Shown here: positions 34,799-46,978 of the stretch, piece by piece
How the letters are laid out: each line of letters starts with the position of its first letter
How positions within the stretch are numbered: the first letter of the stretch is position 1
Origin: Salticus scenicus
Taxonomy: Eukaryota; Arthropoda; Arachnida; Araneae; Salticidae
Assembly: GCA_963930645.1 (NCBI GenBank)
Contig: OZ005654.1
Coordinates: 268,934,282-268,998,281 of the forward strand
Direction: 5' to 3'
Length of the DNA: 64,000 nucleotides
Notes under the pieces: generated by a model
Told to the model about the DNA's origin: nothing
Seen by the model: the letters and a program-made list of their open reading frames with translations, nothing else
Database searches by the model: none
Position numbers and translations under genes: made by a program

Positions 34799-35531
34799 AT
34801 CTGCATAAGTTTTATTTATTGATTCAATGCTTAATACACTTAAATTCTGTATTAGCTATGGGTACGATTTTTCACCCAAAACTTTTACTCCATTTTATTG
34901 ACAACGACCTTAAATTTTCATATTGAAACAGTGATTCTAATAAAAGATTCCACAAGAAAATAAAATAGCTTTGAAATTATACACATACGAGTATAATCGA
35001 TTAAGACACTTTTGGACACTTATACAATACATATATAATCAATTGTATAAGTATCTAAAGAGCAATATGAAATTAATAACCTGTCTAATTTTTTTATATT
35101 ATTAAATTATTCATTTTATATTTATATGGTCTAAAATATGTCGATCGATACTTGAATTTTTTTTTTTTTAGTTCAGTTGTCTTATTTTATTATTTATCAG
35201 TAAAAAATAAAATTAATAAATAAAATAAATTTGATAAATAAATAAATCTACAGTAAATTTAAAATTTAATAAATAAATAAATAATATTACTCTACACTTA
35301 AACTGTCATTTAATAACCAGCCATAAAAATGTCAACAAATAAATTTCAATCGAAAACCTTATTTTAATTCATGTGCTTTTTGTTGAAATCAAAATGGAAG
35401 ATATGTGAAAGGGAAAAAAATCTCGGGAGTACTGTATGTATATTTTTATTTTTATTTATCATTACTTTTATATTTTATACCACTTGGAGTCGAAACTACC
35501 GGGTCAGAATATCCCGGGAGCGAAAGTTCCG
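34799..35531 (-). repeat. Right long inverted arm
   Basis: Read on the minus strand it starts CGGAACTTTCGCTCCCGGG and follows the left arm to AACTTATGCAGAT. Its terminal array has only about three units and its interior carries one extra ~50-bp segment around 34985-35045 relative to the left arm. Confidence 0.85.
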
Positions 35532-36338
35532 GATCCCACGCAGATTTTTAGCCCCATTTTCAGCAATTAAAATTTAAATGTTACATCAAAAATTCATGTG
35601 TGACTTCACATTCCATTAGTTTAGCTGTTTTCAACTTCTGACTTAAGAAAAAGTGTATTTTAATTGTAAAATGAATAATTTAATACGAAAACTTTCCGCA
35701 TTTTTCGTCTTTTATAAACACGAAAAATTATTTCATAACCATAAAAATAATCCTTTTACCATGCAGACTTTATTAGTACGTATACCTTTTAGACACTAAT
35801 ATATATATATTGGAAAAAAGGTATGCATATTTTAAGTATGAGTTTATATGTATGGCTGACTATCACATAAGTGTGCATTTTGGATTTTTTTAAACTTTTT
35901 TTTCAAACTTTGTATTTTAATTTGAATTTTTTAAAATAAGTCCGTAAGTACATCTTAAATAAATTCTGAGTTTGACAGAGATCGATCATAATTTTTTTAA
36001 ATTTTACTGAAATTTTTCAATAAAAATTTATAATTTTAATTATCTTATAAAATCAAAATTACCATTTAAAAATTTTTTTTGTGGTTCAGATTCATTAAAA
36101 AATACAAGACTTAGACTTTTCTAAAAAGTTCTTCCCATTTTAAAAAATAAAATAAAATAAAAAACCCAAAAATTTTAAATTAAAAAAATAAAATAAAATA
36201 AAATAAATTTAAATTTAATTTTTTATAAACATAAATTATATCAATGGGAAATATCATAGACTGCATACCTCTTGACTATAAACTGGAAATAATTAGTTTA
36301 CTTGCATTAAATTTTTAATTATAGCATTTAAAGATGTC
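35532..36338. other. A+T-rich stretch, nothing recognised
   Basis: No gene or bounded element is visible. Confidence 0.6.
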
Positions 36339-37632
36339 AAAAAATGATGTCACTGAAATGACTGGTTTGTTACTGAAACGACTGTTTGTCACTGAAATGA
36401 CAATATTTGTCAAAATGACTATTTTTCATTGAAATAACATTGTTTGTCAATGAAATAGGAGCATATAATATTAAAAAATGGAACATATTAGAACAATAGA
36501 GAAAAGATTGTGAAGGGAAAAGAAAGAGCAATAATGAGAATATCAAGCAAATTTATTGTATTAAAATCCTTGTAGTTACAAGTTTAATGATTAACGGAAT
36601 TAAATTCAGTAAAAGCATTTTGAACATTATTAAAATCTTCATCCTGAAGTTTAAAATATCTATTTGAAGCAGGTTCAGGAGAATTCCTAATTTTGCACAG
36701 AATATGTGGCACTTGAATTTCATGGACATCCTCTTTCTCAGGCCATGCAAACTTATTTTTTCTGCATCTTGCCATAAATGACACAAGTAAAATATTTTGA
36801 GTAACATTATCAATGATTCCTTAAAGGGGGCAAAAAAAAAAAATTAAATAAAAGTTTGCTTTTTTAATTGTATCTTAATATTAATGTCGTATGTAATTTT
36901 TTTATATTTACCTGGATACCGGAAAGTACTTTAAATATTTAAATATAAAGCTTATCCTATACCAACAAATCTTTTAACTCAAAATAAAAAATTATTTAAA
37001 TCCAGGGCTTACAAAATAGTAAATCTGCAACAAATGTCATTTTCGTGACGTCACAAAAATGACCGTCACGAAAATGACAAATCGTCAATAATTCGTTCTG
37101 TACTGAAAAACATGCTTTCACTAAGCCGATATCGTCACATTTTCTTCTTCTGGTAGTCATTCTATATTAAAATAAAACTTTGTTCTAAATTTTATAATAA
37201 TATTTTTTTATTTTTTATGCATCTCGAAAATGACAAGCAATAAAAATACGCACAGCATGTAAACAATAAAAATAATGTTAACTCTTACCTGTTTTTAATT
37301 TTCTTGAGATTTATTTTCCCCACATATCGTCAATGTTGATTTCTGATCTTAAACTTTAAAAAAAGTGAATGGTGGCACCATCCCTTGATGATATATGAAG
37401 TTATTTTCACGTGTCACGAAAATGACGTCAAGACTTGCATACAAGCATTTTAATTACTCATGCATGAAAATTAACGTAATTAAAAAGAAAAAAAAAATTC
37501 CTTTGAAAACAAATAGTTTTTTTTTACAAGAATTAACAATTATTATAATTATCATTTTATTTCTTTTTTAGTAAAAAGCATACTTTGTATGTAAACATTT
37601 GGTCTTGGAGACAGTCACGAAAATGACGATTT
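36339..37632. repeat. Cluster of GTCACGAAAATGAC-type motifs
   Basis: The motif occurs as diverged copies at 36350-36445 (GTCACTGAAATGAC and variants, at least five). A clean inverted pair is at 37035-37050 and 37064-37079 (16-bp perfect arms TGTCATTTTCGTGACG, 13-nt spacer). Further copies are at 37413-37430 and 37615-37628. Two copies include TGACGTCA. The motifs bracket a short coding remnant (36584-36820), so they are likely subterminal repeats of a decayed DNA transposon, but I could not define its ends. Confidence 0.65.
36584..36820 (-). pseudogene. C-terminal coding remnant, probable transposon protein
   Basis: A 78-codon minus-strand frame reads NVTQNILLVSFMARCRKNKF, AWPEKEDVHEIQVPHILCKI and ends QNAFTEFNSVNH before TAA at 36584. 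It has ordinary amino-acid composition, unlike chance frames in this A+T-rich DNA. The WPEKEDVHEI pattern near the end resembles the short C-terminal domain of an uncharacterised group of arthropod transposon-encoded proteins, but I cannot name the family with confidence. Upstream sequence is closed by a stop at 36821-36823 and no further exons are seen. No start codon is evident (the first usable codons are GTG or an internal ATG). Confidence 0.5.
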
Positions 37633-38410
37633 TAAGGTTTAAAATTTTCTAAAAAATACTGAAATTGCTATAAACTCACATTTTATGATTGGATGCTTTT
37701 TTAAAAAGGTACTTCTAAAGAATAATAATAAAATTTTACAATTTATTTGCTTAAAATTAATAATAAAGACCTGAAACAGTAAAATTCAGCCGTATTTGCA
37801 GATGTTCTTTTCAAATATCTGAGTTATATTGTTATGCATAACTTGTCTTAATTTTTCAAATAGCTCACAAAACACAATTATTCTAATTTTTAAGAATGTT
37901 ATTCCTATTATTGCAATTCAAACCTTCAGATAACTATTGAATGAATATAAATACACACAAACACTTTCAAGGAATTATATGTATATTGATTAAGCTGACA
38001 TAATGTCCCCCTTTTCTAGGGACAGCCTTTATTTTGAAGGCCTTTTTTAAAAAATTTAATAATTATAGAAAGTAAATTATTTATCATTGATATTTTATTT
38101 AGTCTTTATTTATTAGAAATGAAAAAATACATATGTAATTGGATATATCAAATTTTAACGTTTCACCATTATAAAGGTACTCTGATCTGGTCACTATAAT
38201 ATTGATTTTTTTATGAAGAGCCACTGTAATCCGAATATTCTATAAAGCGTTTTAGCTAAAATTATACTGAAACTTATTTTACTGAAAGAAGTTAAAAACA
38301 TATTTATTTTAATTAGTTACAATTGATATAACTAATGATTTTAAAGGAAAGAAGACAAAAATATTCATCCTCTTTGCAACACTTTTTTTTTTCAAACATA
38401 GCATAATCTT

Positions 38411-38446
<36 letters not shown>

Positions 38447-39112
38447 TACGGAAGGAACCTTTCAACACACTTCACAAATAATATTTCATTTGTTAAAAAT
38501 ATCAGTTCTGGAAAATATATATATATACTATATTCATTTTCAGTGTTCCGCGTCTCAGTATACACTCCACTTAATGTTCTTAAACATTTTACGTGTCACT
38601 TCCATATTTTTACAGCATTTCAGGACACATCTGAAAGTTAAGATGCGCGAAACTTGCGTAGCGCTCATTCAGTTTAATTTTTTAAAAACCAATAGCCTGA
38701 AAATAGGAAAAGCAAAATTAAAGTCGGGAGCCCTAAACTGACATTCTTCGCAAGATTTGGTCTTCACATCACCACATTTTTCGCTTATTCCAAACTTATT
38801 GGAAGGAAAGAGACGGCTTCAGTTTTACTTTGACTATAAATCTATTTTCACTAGAAAAAAACAATTGATCCAGACGAAAAAATTTAATCCATTGGAACAA
38901 TATATATATGTAACGCAGTGATTTAGCAAATTTCTTCAATTCTGGGATATTTTTACTCTATTCTTGATCTTAAAAATTTTCTAGAGACTGGTTTCTTGAG
39001 TCTTTTAATTTAAACATACGTTATTTTATTTATTTATAAGGTAAATCTAAGATAGATTGCTCTCATAGAGAATTGGAGGGATGGAGTAGTGTGAAAGTGC
39101 TGCTTCTCCGGG
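37633..39112. other. A+T-rich stretch with a 33-T run
   Basis: The T run is at about 38412-38444. The frame 38409-38741 begins inside it and has no recognisable domain. No gene is supported. Confidence 0.55.
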
Positions 39113-39114
39113 TA

Positions 39115-39612
39115 CACTGAGAAAAAAATCTGTAACTGACATCTAGAATCTAAATTGTGGCTCCAGAAAAAATAGTTCCATGTCATCCTTATAAATTCTT
39201 GTCCCCTTTTAAAGTGAGTTCTAGAAACTCCAATTAGAATTCTAGAGTGTTTGCCTATTGAATTCTTGAGTGGTTGCCTTCTCAAGGGCAAAGTTATTTA
39301 AAAATCTCTGCGCGTACATGCGAATACAAAAGCCGGAATTCAGAAACTATAATCTTGGTTTGTTAACCTATTCTAGGAAATCAAACGAGAATTTCTCGCA
39401 ATACAAAAGATTCAGAACATTCAGAATATTGTTTCATCATCTATAAATGTGTAGACTAGAAATTCTCGATCATTTCGTCTATTCAGTTTACAGACGTGCC
39501 TTATGCACATGGATCGGAAATCTATATTTCTAGTTAAGGGATTTAGAAAATGACCCCTTATTCATTCTAGATGAAGGCGGTATGTTTTTTTTGTTTTTTT
39601 TTTTCCTCAGTG
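39115..39612. mobile_element. TA-flanked ~490-bp family D, copy 3
   Basis: The ends read CACTGAGAAAAAAA inward from 39115 and CACTGAGGAAAAAAAA inward from 39612. TA is at 39113-39114 and 39613-39614. It aligns along its length with 19222-19705, with a short duplication around 39255-39280. Non-coding. Confidence 0.9.
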
Positions 39613-39955
39613 TAGTTGTACAATAGCAAAAATAGAGTGCCGACGTGAATTTGCATTTTGACTGTTTTGATCATCTAAATTAAAACGTGGTTATTTTGTC
39701 TTGTTTTCGAAATTAAATACTTAAATTTTCGTATTTTTTTCCTAGGAATTTCTAAAGAATGGCAGTTGTGCAAAATATTTTTTAATTAAACGATTTATCA
39801 GAAGCTACTAACCGATACTAATGGTAAAAACCCCGACAGTTCTCTACAAAAGCGAATATTTATTAAATAAAAAGTCTACGCAATCGCTCCTAAATAAATG
39901 GGGGAATTTACCTATTTGCTACTTAGGAGAGATTGGACATTGATTTAAATAAATT

Positions 39956-40870
39956 CTACACTAGGAAAAGATACCTCAAAATGGAAATTTATGCTCAATT
40001 TTGCCTTATTCTGACATGTTAAGTAAATTCCAAATAACTTACGAATTTTTTAAATTGGAAAAATCATAGTCTATTATATTCATGCCAGTATCTTAAATAA
40101 TATTTCGAAAGTGGTTTGACATCTTTACGATGAAAATATCCCTCAAGATTCACTCTTATGGGAAATTTTGCTCTATTTTGCCATGTTAAGAAATTCATAA
40201 ATTTTTAATAATTTTCGAAAATTTTATATTGGAAAATTCATAGTCATTAATATTCAAGTCAGTGTCCTAAATAATATTTCAAAAGTAGTCTGACATCTTT
40301 ACGATGAAAATATCTCTCAAAATTAACGTTTATGTGAAATTTTGCCCTATTCTGCCATATGTTAAAAAATTCGTAACTTTTCCAATAACTTGCGAAACTT
40401 TCAAAGTAGCATATTTATAGTTACTGATGTTCATTCCGGCATCAAAACTGATATCTTAAAACTGGGTCTGACATTGTTACAGTAAAAAGTTTCCATTTAA
40501 TGCACGTTTAAGTGAATTTCTGTCCTATTCTCCCATGTTAAGAAAATCGTAAATTTCGAATAACTTCTAAAGTTTTTAAATTCGAATGTTGCAAATGAAC
40601 AGGGTTCTTGCCAGTGTCGAAAGTAATATTTTAAAACTGGTCTGACCTCTCTGCGACAATTTGTTCTTGAGATATCGTGTACACAGACTAACAAACCAAT
40701 GGACTAACACACTAACACACTAACAAACACCCTACAGACAGACACCATACAAATTTTGTCATTTTCGGATTCCTCACACCTGAACACGTGTAAAAAAGTC
40801 AAAAAACCGAGGTCGAAAATTTTCACGATTACCTAAGTTCCCCATACCTATAGTATGATGGGGAACTAAA
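39956..40870. repeat. Tandem array, ~175-bp unit, about four copies, with repeat tail
   Basis: Landmarks CCATGTTAAG (40012, 40181, about 40355, 40531) and GACATCTTTACGATGAAAATA (40119, 40290; diverged later) give a period of 169-176 bp. The array runs into ACACACTAACACACTAAC-type repeats (40690-40730), then CACACCTGAACACGTG and a CCCCATACC/GGGGAACT end near 40840-40867. This plan, tandem units plus a microsatellite-like tail, parallels families at 9.7-11.4 kb and 20.4 kb. Non-coding. Confidence 0.75.
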
Positions 40871-41412
40871 ATTGTATATTATTCAGGAGTGGAAAATATC
40901 GATAAAAGCCACATCTTTGGCAGTATTTACCTCTTGATTGCCCATGATAGCCCATGGAAAAATTATCGCAAATTATTTAATATTATTGTTCTTATGACAT
41001 ATTCTTAAAATAGGCCGTTAGAATATGTCTGGACCACAAAGGCCCATATTCATTGAAGTTTGCATACATGAGGAAATAACATTTGGCAAAATAAAAAAAG
41101 CAGCAATACATGCTATTATGAGGCATCTAATTTCTTTATTTATTTTTTGCAGAAATATATCCAGTTTAAGATGAGTATTTATTATAACGTAATACATAAA
41201 TCCAAAGTTAACAGCACTGAATCTAAATAATAAGAAAAATTAGAGCAAAATAAATGGTAAATGGGTGTTTCATCTCGATATGATATACATATATTAAGAA
41301 GATGTTGACAAACACATTTTTGTTTTTATGTTCATTATAAAGCATACAGTTTTTCCAAGACTTGTTAAAATCATAAAATATTTCTACATAGCGAGAATTA
41401 GTTATTAGAAGC

Positions 41413-41450
<38 letters not shown>

Positions 41451-42567
41451 ATAGAGATGCGACTTCCAAGCAAGGCAGCCACTGTTACTTTTTTTTTTTT
41501 TTAATATAAATGAATTAATAATGCCAAAAAGAAAAAAAAAACATCGGGATGTCTTTTTCATGCCAAGCATACTAGAACAGCTTGAGATCACCCACATTGG
41601 CGATCAGAAAATAATATTACAATTAAAATCTTATAATTTATTTATATTAAAAATTTAATATTAAAAAAGTAAATATATTATTTATATTAATAATTTATTT
41701 ATATTAAAAATTTATTTTTATTGGCAGAGATTTTCAAATATATTTCAGAGGGGATGTAGTGTTGTTATCTAAAATACGTCCGTTTTAACATGATGAAATG
41801 CACTGTTTGATTGCATCATCCACGACAGTTGGGAAATAAATAAAAATATAATTAAGATGAAATGCATGTATTTTCTTTTCTTTTTCTTTTTTTTTTTTTT
41901 TTTTTTTTAATATTAGTACTTGTTACGACATGAAGAATTTTACCTATATTTTAATTCTGCATGACAATTGTACATCTATTTAGTTTTGCAATCATTTCAA
42001 TTTCAAGTACGATGCTAGAGTTTACACAGAAATTAGCTGTTTAAACAGAAGCGATAAAACTGAATGCAAACAAAAAATATCTTTCTCAAATTTCTTTTTT
42101 ATAGACTGCAATTGTCTAAATTTCAATAAAATAAAATAAAATAACGTAAAGGTTTCTAAAATTGAAACGAGAAGATTTTAAACCAAGTGAAATGTAGGCT
42201 TTGTGTTTTGAAGCGTTTTGTACGGAAGATTTTTGAGAAAATAATTTTAATAAATAATAAACGTAGGCGGATTCTGAGTTTAAAAGTTAGTGGAACGAGC
42301 CATATAACATTAGACACAAGGAAAGCTACCCATTTCTTTGATTCAAAAATACATTTCACACACGGTGTGCTATCCGTCTCGAATGGGTTTAGATGTGGTA
42401 AGTGGTGGTACGGCAGCTGCGGCATTTAAAAAAAATAAATGCATCGATTGTGGAGAACGACAGATTAGGTCAGCAAACAAGAAATCATTCAAACTTTAAA
42501 GGAAATGCACTAATTTTAAATTAAACGTGTTATCAAGAAATTTAATTTTAGCTTGTAATTTTACTTG

Positions 42568-42607
<40 letters not shown>

Positions 42608-44012
42608 TTTCTTTCCCAAATCTTCAAAAATTTTCTCTAAATAATTATTTTCGTTCTTTTTAAATTTTTTTAAAAATTTCTCATTTTTTAAAGAATAAGT
42701 TGAAATATCCACTTCTAATAGAAATATATTTGTTCCCAAATAACTTACAACAATATTATTTAAGTGCAATTATTATTGTTAACAATTTAGTTATATTTAT
42801 AACTAAGCGCAATCTCTCCTACCCATGTGTGCAATCACACCTACTCCGTAAGAACAGAGACCACAAAATAGCTCTTTGAATTTTATTGCAGCTGTTACTT
42901 TAAAATGTAGTACACTAACAAAATTGTAATGGAAAGGCATCGAAAACAAATGAGTTCAAAATTATTCAACAATAGGTTAGAAAAAAATAAAAAATTTCTA
43001 ATTTTTATATTATTTCGTTGAATTGTACATTAACTTTCTCTTAGCTTTAACTTATATTTATTTTTGGGGTACTCAAGTACAACTTAATAATAAATAAAGC
43101 GTCAAAGAGAATATATTCATTAAAATTGCATTTCTTTATTACTAAGCAATATTTATAAGTCAGTAAAACATTGAAATTGTGTAGTTTTGTATATATATTA
43201 AAAAATAAATAAAAACTAGAAAGTTTTTAAATATGCAGCCAGAGCAATAATCTTTATAGTATATAAAAACGCGACTTGACGTTGAATTAATACAGAAAAA
43301 TAAATTCACATCAACTTTGAAATCGCCAAAATAAAATGTAAAAATCATATACTGCATTTTCAGTAGCGTTAACCGTGCCGGTATCAATGCAGAATAACGA
43401 AACGGATTATTTCTCCTATATGTAAACAGAAAAGCAAATTCTTCAATGCTATAACTCATTTCCCTGTTTAAATAGGAGCAATAATCAATCTTCTTATTCT
43501 GCACTGATGAGAACCCATTTCTCTATGTTTACATAAGAGCATCCCTCTTGTTATTCTATACTGATAGCAGTACGCGTAATGTTACAAAAAATGCAGTGTG
43601 TGAATTTCATATTTTATATTAAGTTTTTGACGATGATGTAAATTTAAAGTAATCTTTATAATATTTACCTGAAATAATATGCTTTGATATTTTTTAGTAA
43701 AAGTTTGCTGATTATCTTCTCACCCTGAATTTAATATAGTAATATTTCAATAACCTCTTAAAAAATGGTTTTAAAGTTTTTTTTATTCATGCTAAATATA
43801 AAAATATAAATTTACGTTAAGTTAAAAAAAAAAAAAAAAAAGGAAAAGAAAAGAAAGCAAGAAAGCAATATTTATGTAATAGCAATTCCTTATAAATGAA
43901 CAAAGCATTAATTCATTCATTCACAATCATTACAGAAATTTTAACTCAATAAAATACTTTGGTTACACTAAAATAATTAATTTATAAATAAAATAACATA
44001 ATAATTATAAAT
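40871..44012. other. A+T-rich stretch with simple repeats
   Basis: A runs lie near 41417-41449 and T runs near 41489-41501 and 41889-41908. The segment 42180-42430 is open in both directions and contains GATGTGGTAAGTGG, which resembles a splice donor, but no homology or partner exon is visible. Frame 43160-43504 has no recognisable domain. Confidence 0.5.
42573..42600. repeat. (CT)n microsatellite
   Basis: About 13 uninterrupted CT dinucleotides followed by a T run. Confidence 0.95.
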
Positions 44013-44025
44013 ATGATTATATATA

Positions 44026-44246
44026 ATAGCAGGAGACTTGGCGTTGGAATATTAAAACAGGAATAAACTACTACGTCAGAAACGCCAAAGAAAAATTATT
44101 GAGGTGCATACAGCTGTTTCGGTAGCCTAAAGCGTACCGTCATCAGTGCGCACTGATGACGGTACGCTTTAGGCTACCGAAACAGCTGTATGCACCTCAA
44201 TAATTTTTCTTTGGCGTTTCTGACGTAGTAGTTTATTCCTGTTTTA
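44026..44246. mobile_element. Perfect-palindrome fold-back insertion, family B copy 2
   Basis: The insert is flanked by a 13-bp direct repeat ATGATTATATATA (44013-44025 and 44247-44259). After a 25-nt one-sided extension (ATAGCAGGAGACTTGGCGTT..) it is a palindrome: 44051-44149 and 44150-44248 are exact reverse complements over 99 bp with no loop, centred on TGC|GCA. Copy 1 (9496-9706) has the same extension on the same side, the same arm sequence in diverged form and its own 14-bp duplication. These are features of short Penelope-like insertions made of two inverted terminal repeats. That classification is inference; the palindrome and duplications are read directly. Confidence 0.88.
44148..44195 (+). 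ncRNA. Candidate hammerhead-ribozyme core in the palindrome
   Basis: The strand reads GCGCA, CTGATGA (44153-44159), a stem-loop with GGTA/TACC pairing, GAAA (44179-44182), the self-complementary ACAGCTGT, then A and TGCAC. In hammerhead terms, CUGAUGA and GAAA are the conserved core, ACAGCUGU would be a very short helix III (able to pair between two molecules), GUA the cleavage triplet and GCA/UGC helix I. A reservation is the extra C between CUGAUGA and the GGUA stem, which either bulges or pairs with G12 and would then weaken the core. Because of the palindrome, the minus strand carries the same motif. Copy 1 has CAGAAGA in place of CTGATGA. No activity can be claimed from sequence. Confidence 0.5.
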
Positions 44247-44259
44247 ATGATTATATATA

Positions 44260-44538
44260 GAACATGTAATTTCTATTTCTCCTTTTAAATCCATTTATGG
44301 TTCTATTATCACTTTTTTCAACAAATATACATATGTACATTCTTGCATAGTATCGCAACGTAGCTAAACATATCAAAACACTTAAAATATAAAAGCTTAG
44401 TAAAATTCTAATTTAGATGAATTTATACGCTCCCATTTAGAGCTCGTGTAAAAAATTAAGTCATCTAAAAAGTAATCTTAAAGTCTGTTTCATTAGTATC
44501 ACGTGCGCTAGAGAGACATTTAAGCAACATAAAACAAA

Positions 44539-44578
<40 letters not shown>

Positions 44579-46978
44579 TATAATGAAAAAAAATTATGTG
44601 ACACTTGTTTTTATATTCTCATCAAAACTGTTGTTTGATATTCATTCTTTTAAATGCAAGCCTTTAAAAAATACTATTATTTTAAGATAAAAACACGCTT
44701 AACATTTTTTCCCTTTTTATAAAAAAAAGGCAAAAGGTTAATATATTTACAAAGAAGCTATGTTGAAAATAAATTGTAAAGTTTAATCTTTATGTAAAAT
44801 AAGTTTATAAGAATATTTAAAAAATAAATTAGGGTTTTTCGTTAATTAAATACAGTGCTTTTGCCTCATACATATTTTTCTATATAATTTTAATTTAACC
44901 ATAGTATTTTTTTGTTTTAATTTAACATTTCGAGACATGTACATGAAGGTCTATCTCTAATGCTTTCTTAACACTATTTCTCATATACTTTCCTTTTCTA
45001 AAATTGCTAATTTCTTTTAAAAGAAAATTGAGTTCACATAAATATTTTGGCCTGCAAATTACTTTAAATTGCTTCACATTTTTAGAAATCAAAGATTTCC
45101 ATTTCTCATTTCATTTGTTTATCACAAACTACTTTTACTTTCCAAAGAATATTTTTCCAATAACTGAAAGATTTATTCATAGGCTCCTTTACTCAGCAGT
45201 TCTTGAAAGGAATTGCATGCATTATTTCGATAATTCTCTGTTTGAAAAAATCACTTTTCTAGTTTGGGCCAGCTACGTGGTTTATGCATTCATTTTTTGA
45301 CATTTTTCTACTGAATATTGATGATAAGTTATAGATTAAAAACTGTCCTGACAATAACATCCAATTTCCATATAACATTTAACACAACGATTCATACACC
45401 TTTATGAAACCGTTGTCTTTCACACTGAGAAGAGGCTTGTCCACTAGCGTTTATACTAAAATCTTTTCAGTGTCATTGTCACCTCATGCCACCCCATGCT
45501 CAATTATGTAATCTACCTTTTCAAAAAATGGCCAATGTTTGACCTTATATAACTGCCTTATAATGGCCTTACTACCGGCCTTATATACTTTCGTTAATAG
45601 GGCGTTCAACATTTGTCCTTATCTTGAATTTCTCAATTCTGAAGTTGAATATCTTGTCAGACATTTTCATAATTAATGTCTCATTTCAAATTTTAGTTTT
45701 TAGGTTCTTCAGGTCATTCTATATTTATTCTAAATCTAGTTTTGCCAACAGAGCTTTTTCAGACAAAACGTTATGTTTGTTCTATGCGGTGTAACACTTT
45801 TCAACAATGTTTAAGAGTGATTACGAATTTAATTAGTCTACCTGTCTGTCTTTTTGTCATTATGTTTGTCTGTTATGTTGTCGAGTAAGGAAAATACATT
45901 GCATGTAAAACGATGATACGAGTGCGTACAATTGAAAAGTGCTAATAATTATATGAACTGTATATTTTCTTTTTTTTTTTTTCTTTTCTTTTTTTTCTTT
46001 TTTTTAAGGAATGTAATATACATCATTACTTAAATTAAAACTTATTGGTTAATTCAAATAATTTTATGAGATATCTATCCTCGGTGCAAAAGTTTACTAT
46101 AAATTGCATTATATGTACAAAGTTTTGCAAAATTTAATAAAAAGAAAAACATTGGGACAAATCTTATCTTTTTCTTGAAGAAAAGATCGCAGAGAACTTT
46201 ATCTAGTAGAGATTATAACTTAGTGAAAAGAAATGTGTAGTTGGCAGCTACAGACTACCACAATGAAGCACTTCATGATCAGATAGCGTGACTGAATTCC
46301 ATTTCCTTTCGTTGCTCCTTTGTGCTAAATGAATCCCCGAAAGAAAGAAAAGATGTATAGAATGTACAGACACTGTTCACGGATTTCCTCAATGTTTTAA
46401 TCTTTGTAACATCAAACATATTCTATAAAGTTTTAATTTTCTCTTATCTTTTTTTGATACTATAATCTTAGAAAACACACAGAGAGAATGTTCAAACAAG
46501 TTACATCGATAGTGTAAAATTGTTTTTACATTTGTGTTCAATGGAGTTTTTGAAGTTTTGCTCGAATTACACGCTGCGCACATTACTTTTTAAGAGTATC
46601 TTTCAATCTATGTTGCTTATTATGAACTATCCAATTTATATTTAAAGAATATATTAAAAACAGAACTCGTGATTATACAATATTTGTGAAATGTTTGAAT
46701 TTTCTAAAAAATATTTACTTTATTTTTATTTATTTATTTATTTTGCTTTAACGTAATTACATGAATGTTATAAATATTTGAGTTATTTAATGAATTCAAT
46801 TGCATCTCCTGTTTTAAAATTTTTGATGTCAACAGACATTTTACCTGAAGTAACAGCTTTTACCGGAAAAAAATCACTTTTATTAAAATATCTATTGATT
46901 AGAAATAGATGTTTACATTTATTTCATATTAAAAAAAAGGTAGCATTATTTTTAAAACCTCCAAATTGTAATTATAAG
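44260..46978. other. A+T-rich stretch, no supported gene
   Basis: It includes the TA run at 44543-44575 and a pyrimidine run near 45969-46006. The 98-codon plus frame 45004-45300 has no recognisable domain and A+T-driven composition (Phe/Lys/Ile-rich), so I do not call it a gene. Confidence 0.55.
44543..44575. repeat. (TA)n microsatellite
   Basis: About 16 TA dinucleotides. Confidence 0.95.

Larger units (their letters stand above)
32342..35531. mobile_element. 3.2-kb element with very long inverted arms (fold-back type)
   Basis: The left arm 32342-33114 and right arm 34799-35531 are inverted copies over ~740-770 bp, with moderate divergence and small indels. Anchors are CGGAACTTT at both outer ends, GGTTTTCGA, AGTTTAAGTGTA, CAGGTTATTAATTTCATAT, CAATAAAATGGAGTAAA and AAGCATTGAA..CTTATGCAGAT at the inner ends. 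The outermost ~100 bp of the left arm is a short array of ~14-16-bp units (TTTCGCCCCCGG-like), about seven on the left and three on the right. The ~1.7-kb centre is A+T-rich, with TA, GT and ATT repeats, and has no coding sequence. No target duplication is obvious at these edges, so the outer ends may be a few bases off. Long-armed elements occur in Foldback/Galileo, Mutator-like and Polinton groups; I cannot choose. Confidence 0.85.

Noticed and set aside
42180..42430. Possible exon with donor-like GTGGTAAGTGG
   Set aside because: There is no homology, no acceptor at a sensible place and the frame is open in both directions, so a single donor match is not enough.
45004..45300. 98-codon plus-strand frame
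   Set aside because: It is rich in Phe, Lys and Ile as expected from A+T-rich DNA, shows no motif and has no composition shift against its flanks. The length is compatible with chance here.
46200..46400. Apparent similarity to 54940-55110 (AGATAGCGTGACT / AGATATCGTGACT and GAAAGAAAAGAT)
   Set aside because: The match is short, interrupted and partly low-complexity, so I could not define a shared element.
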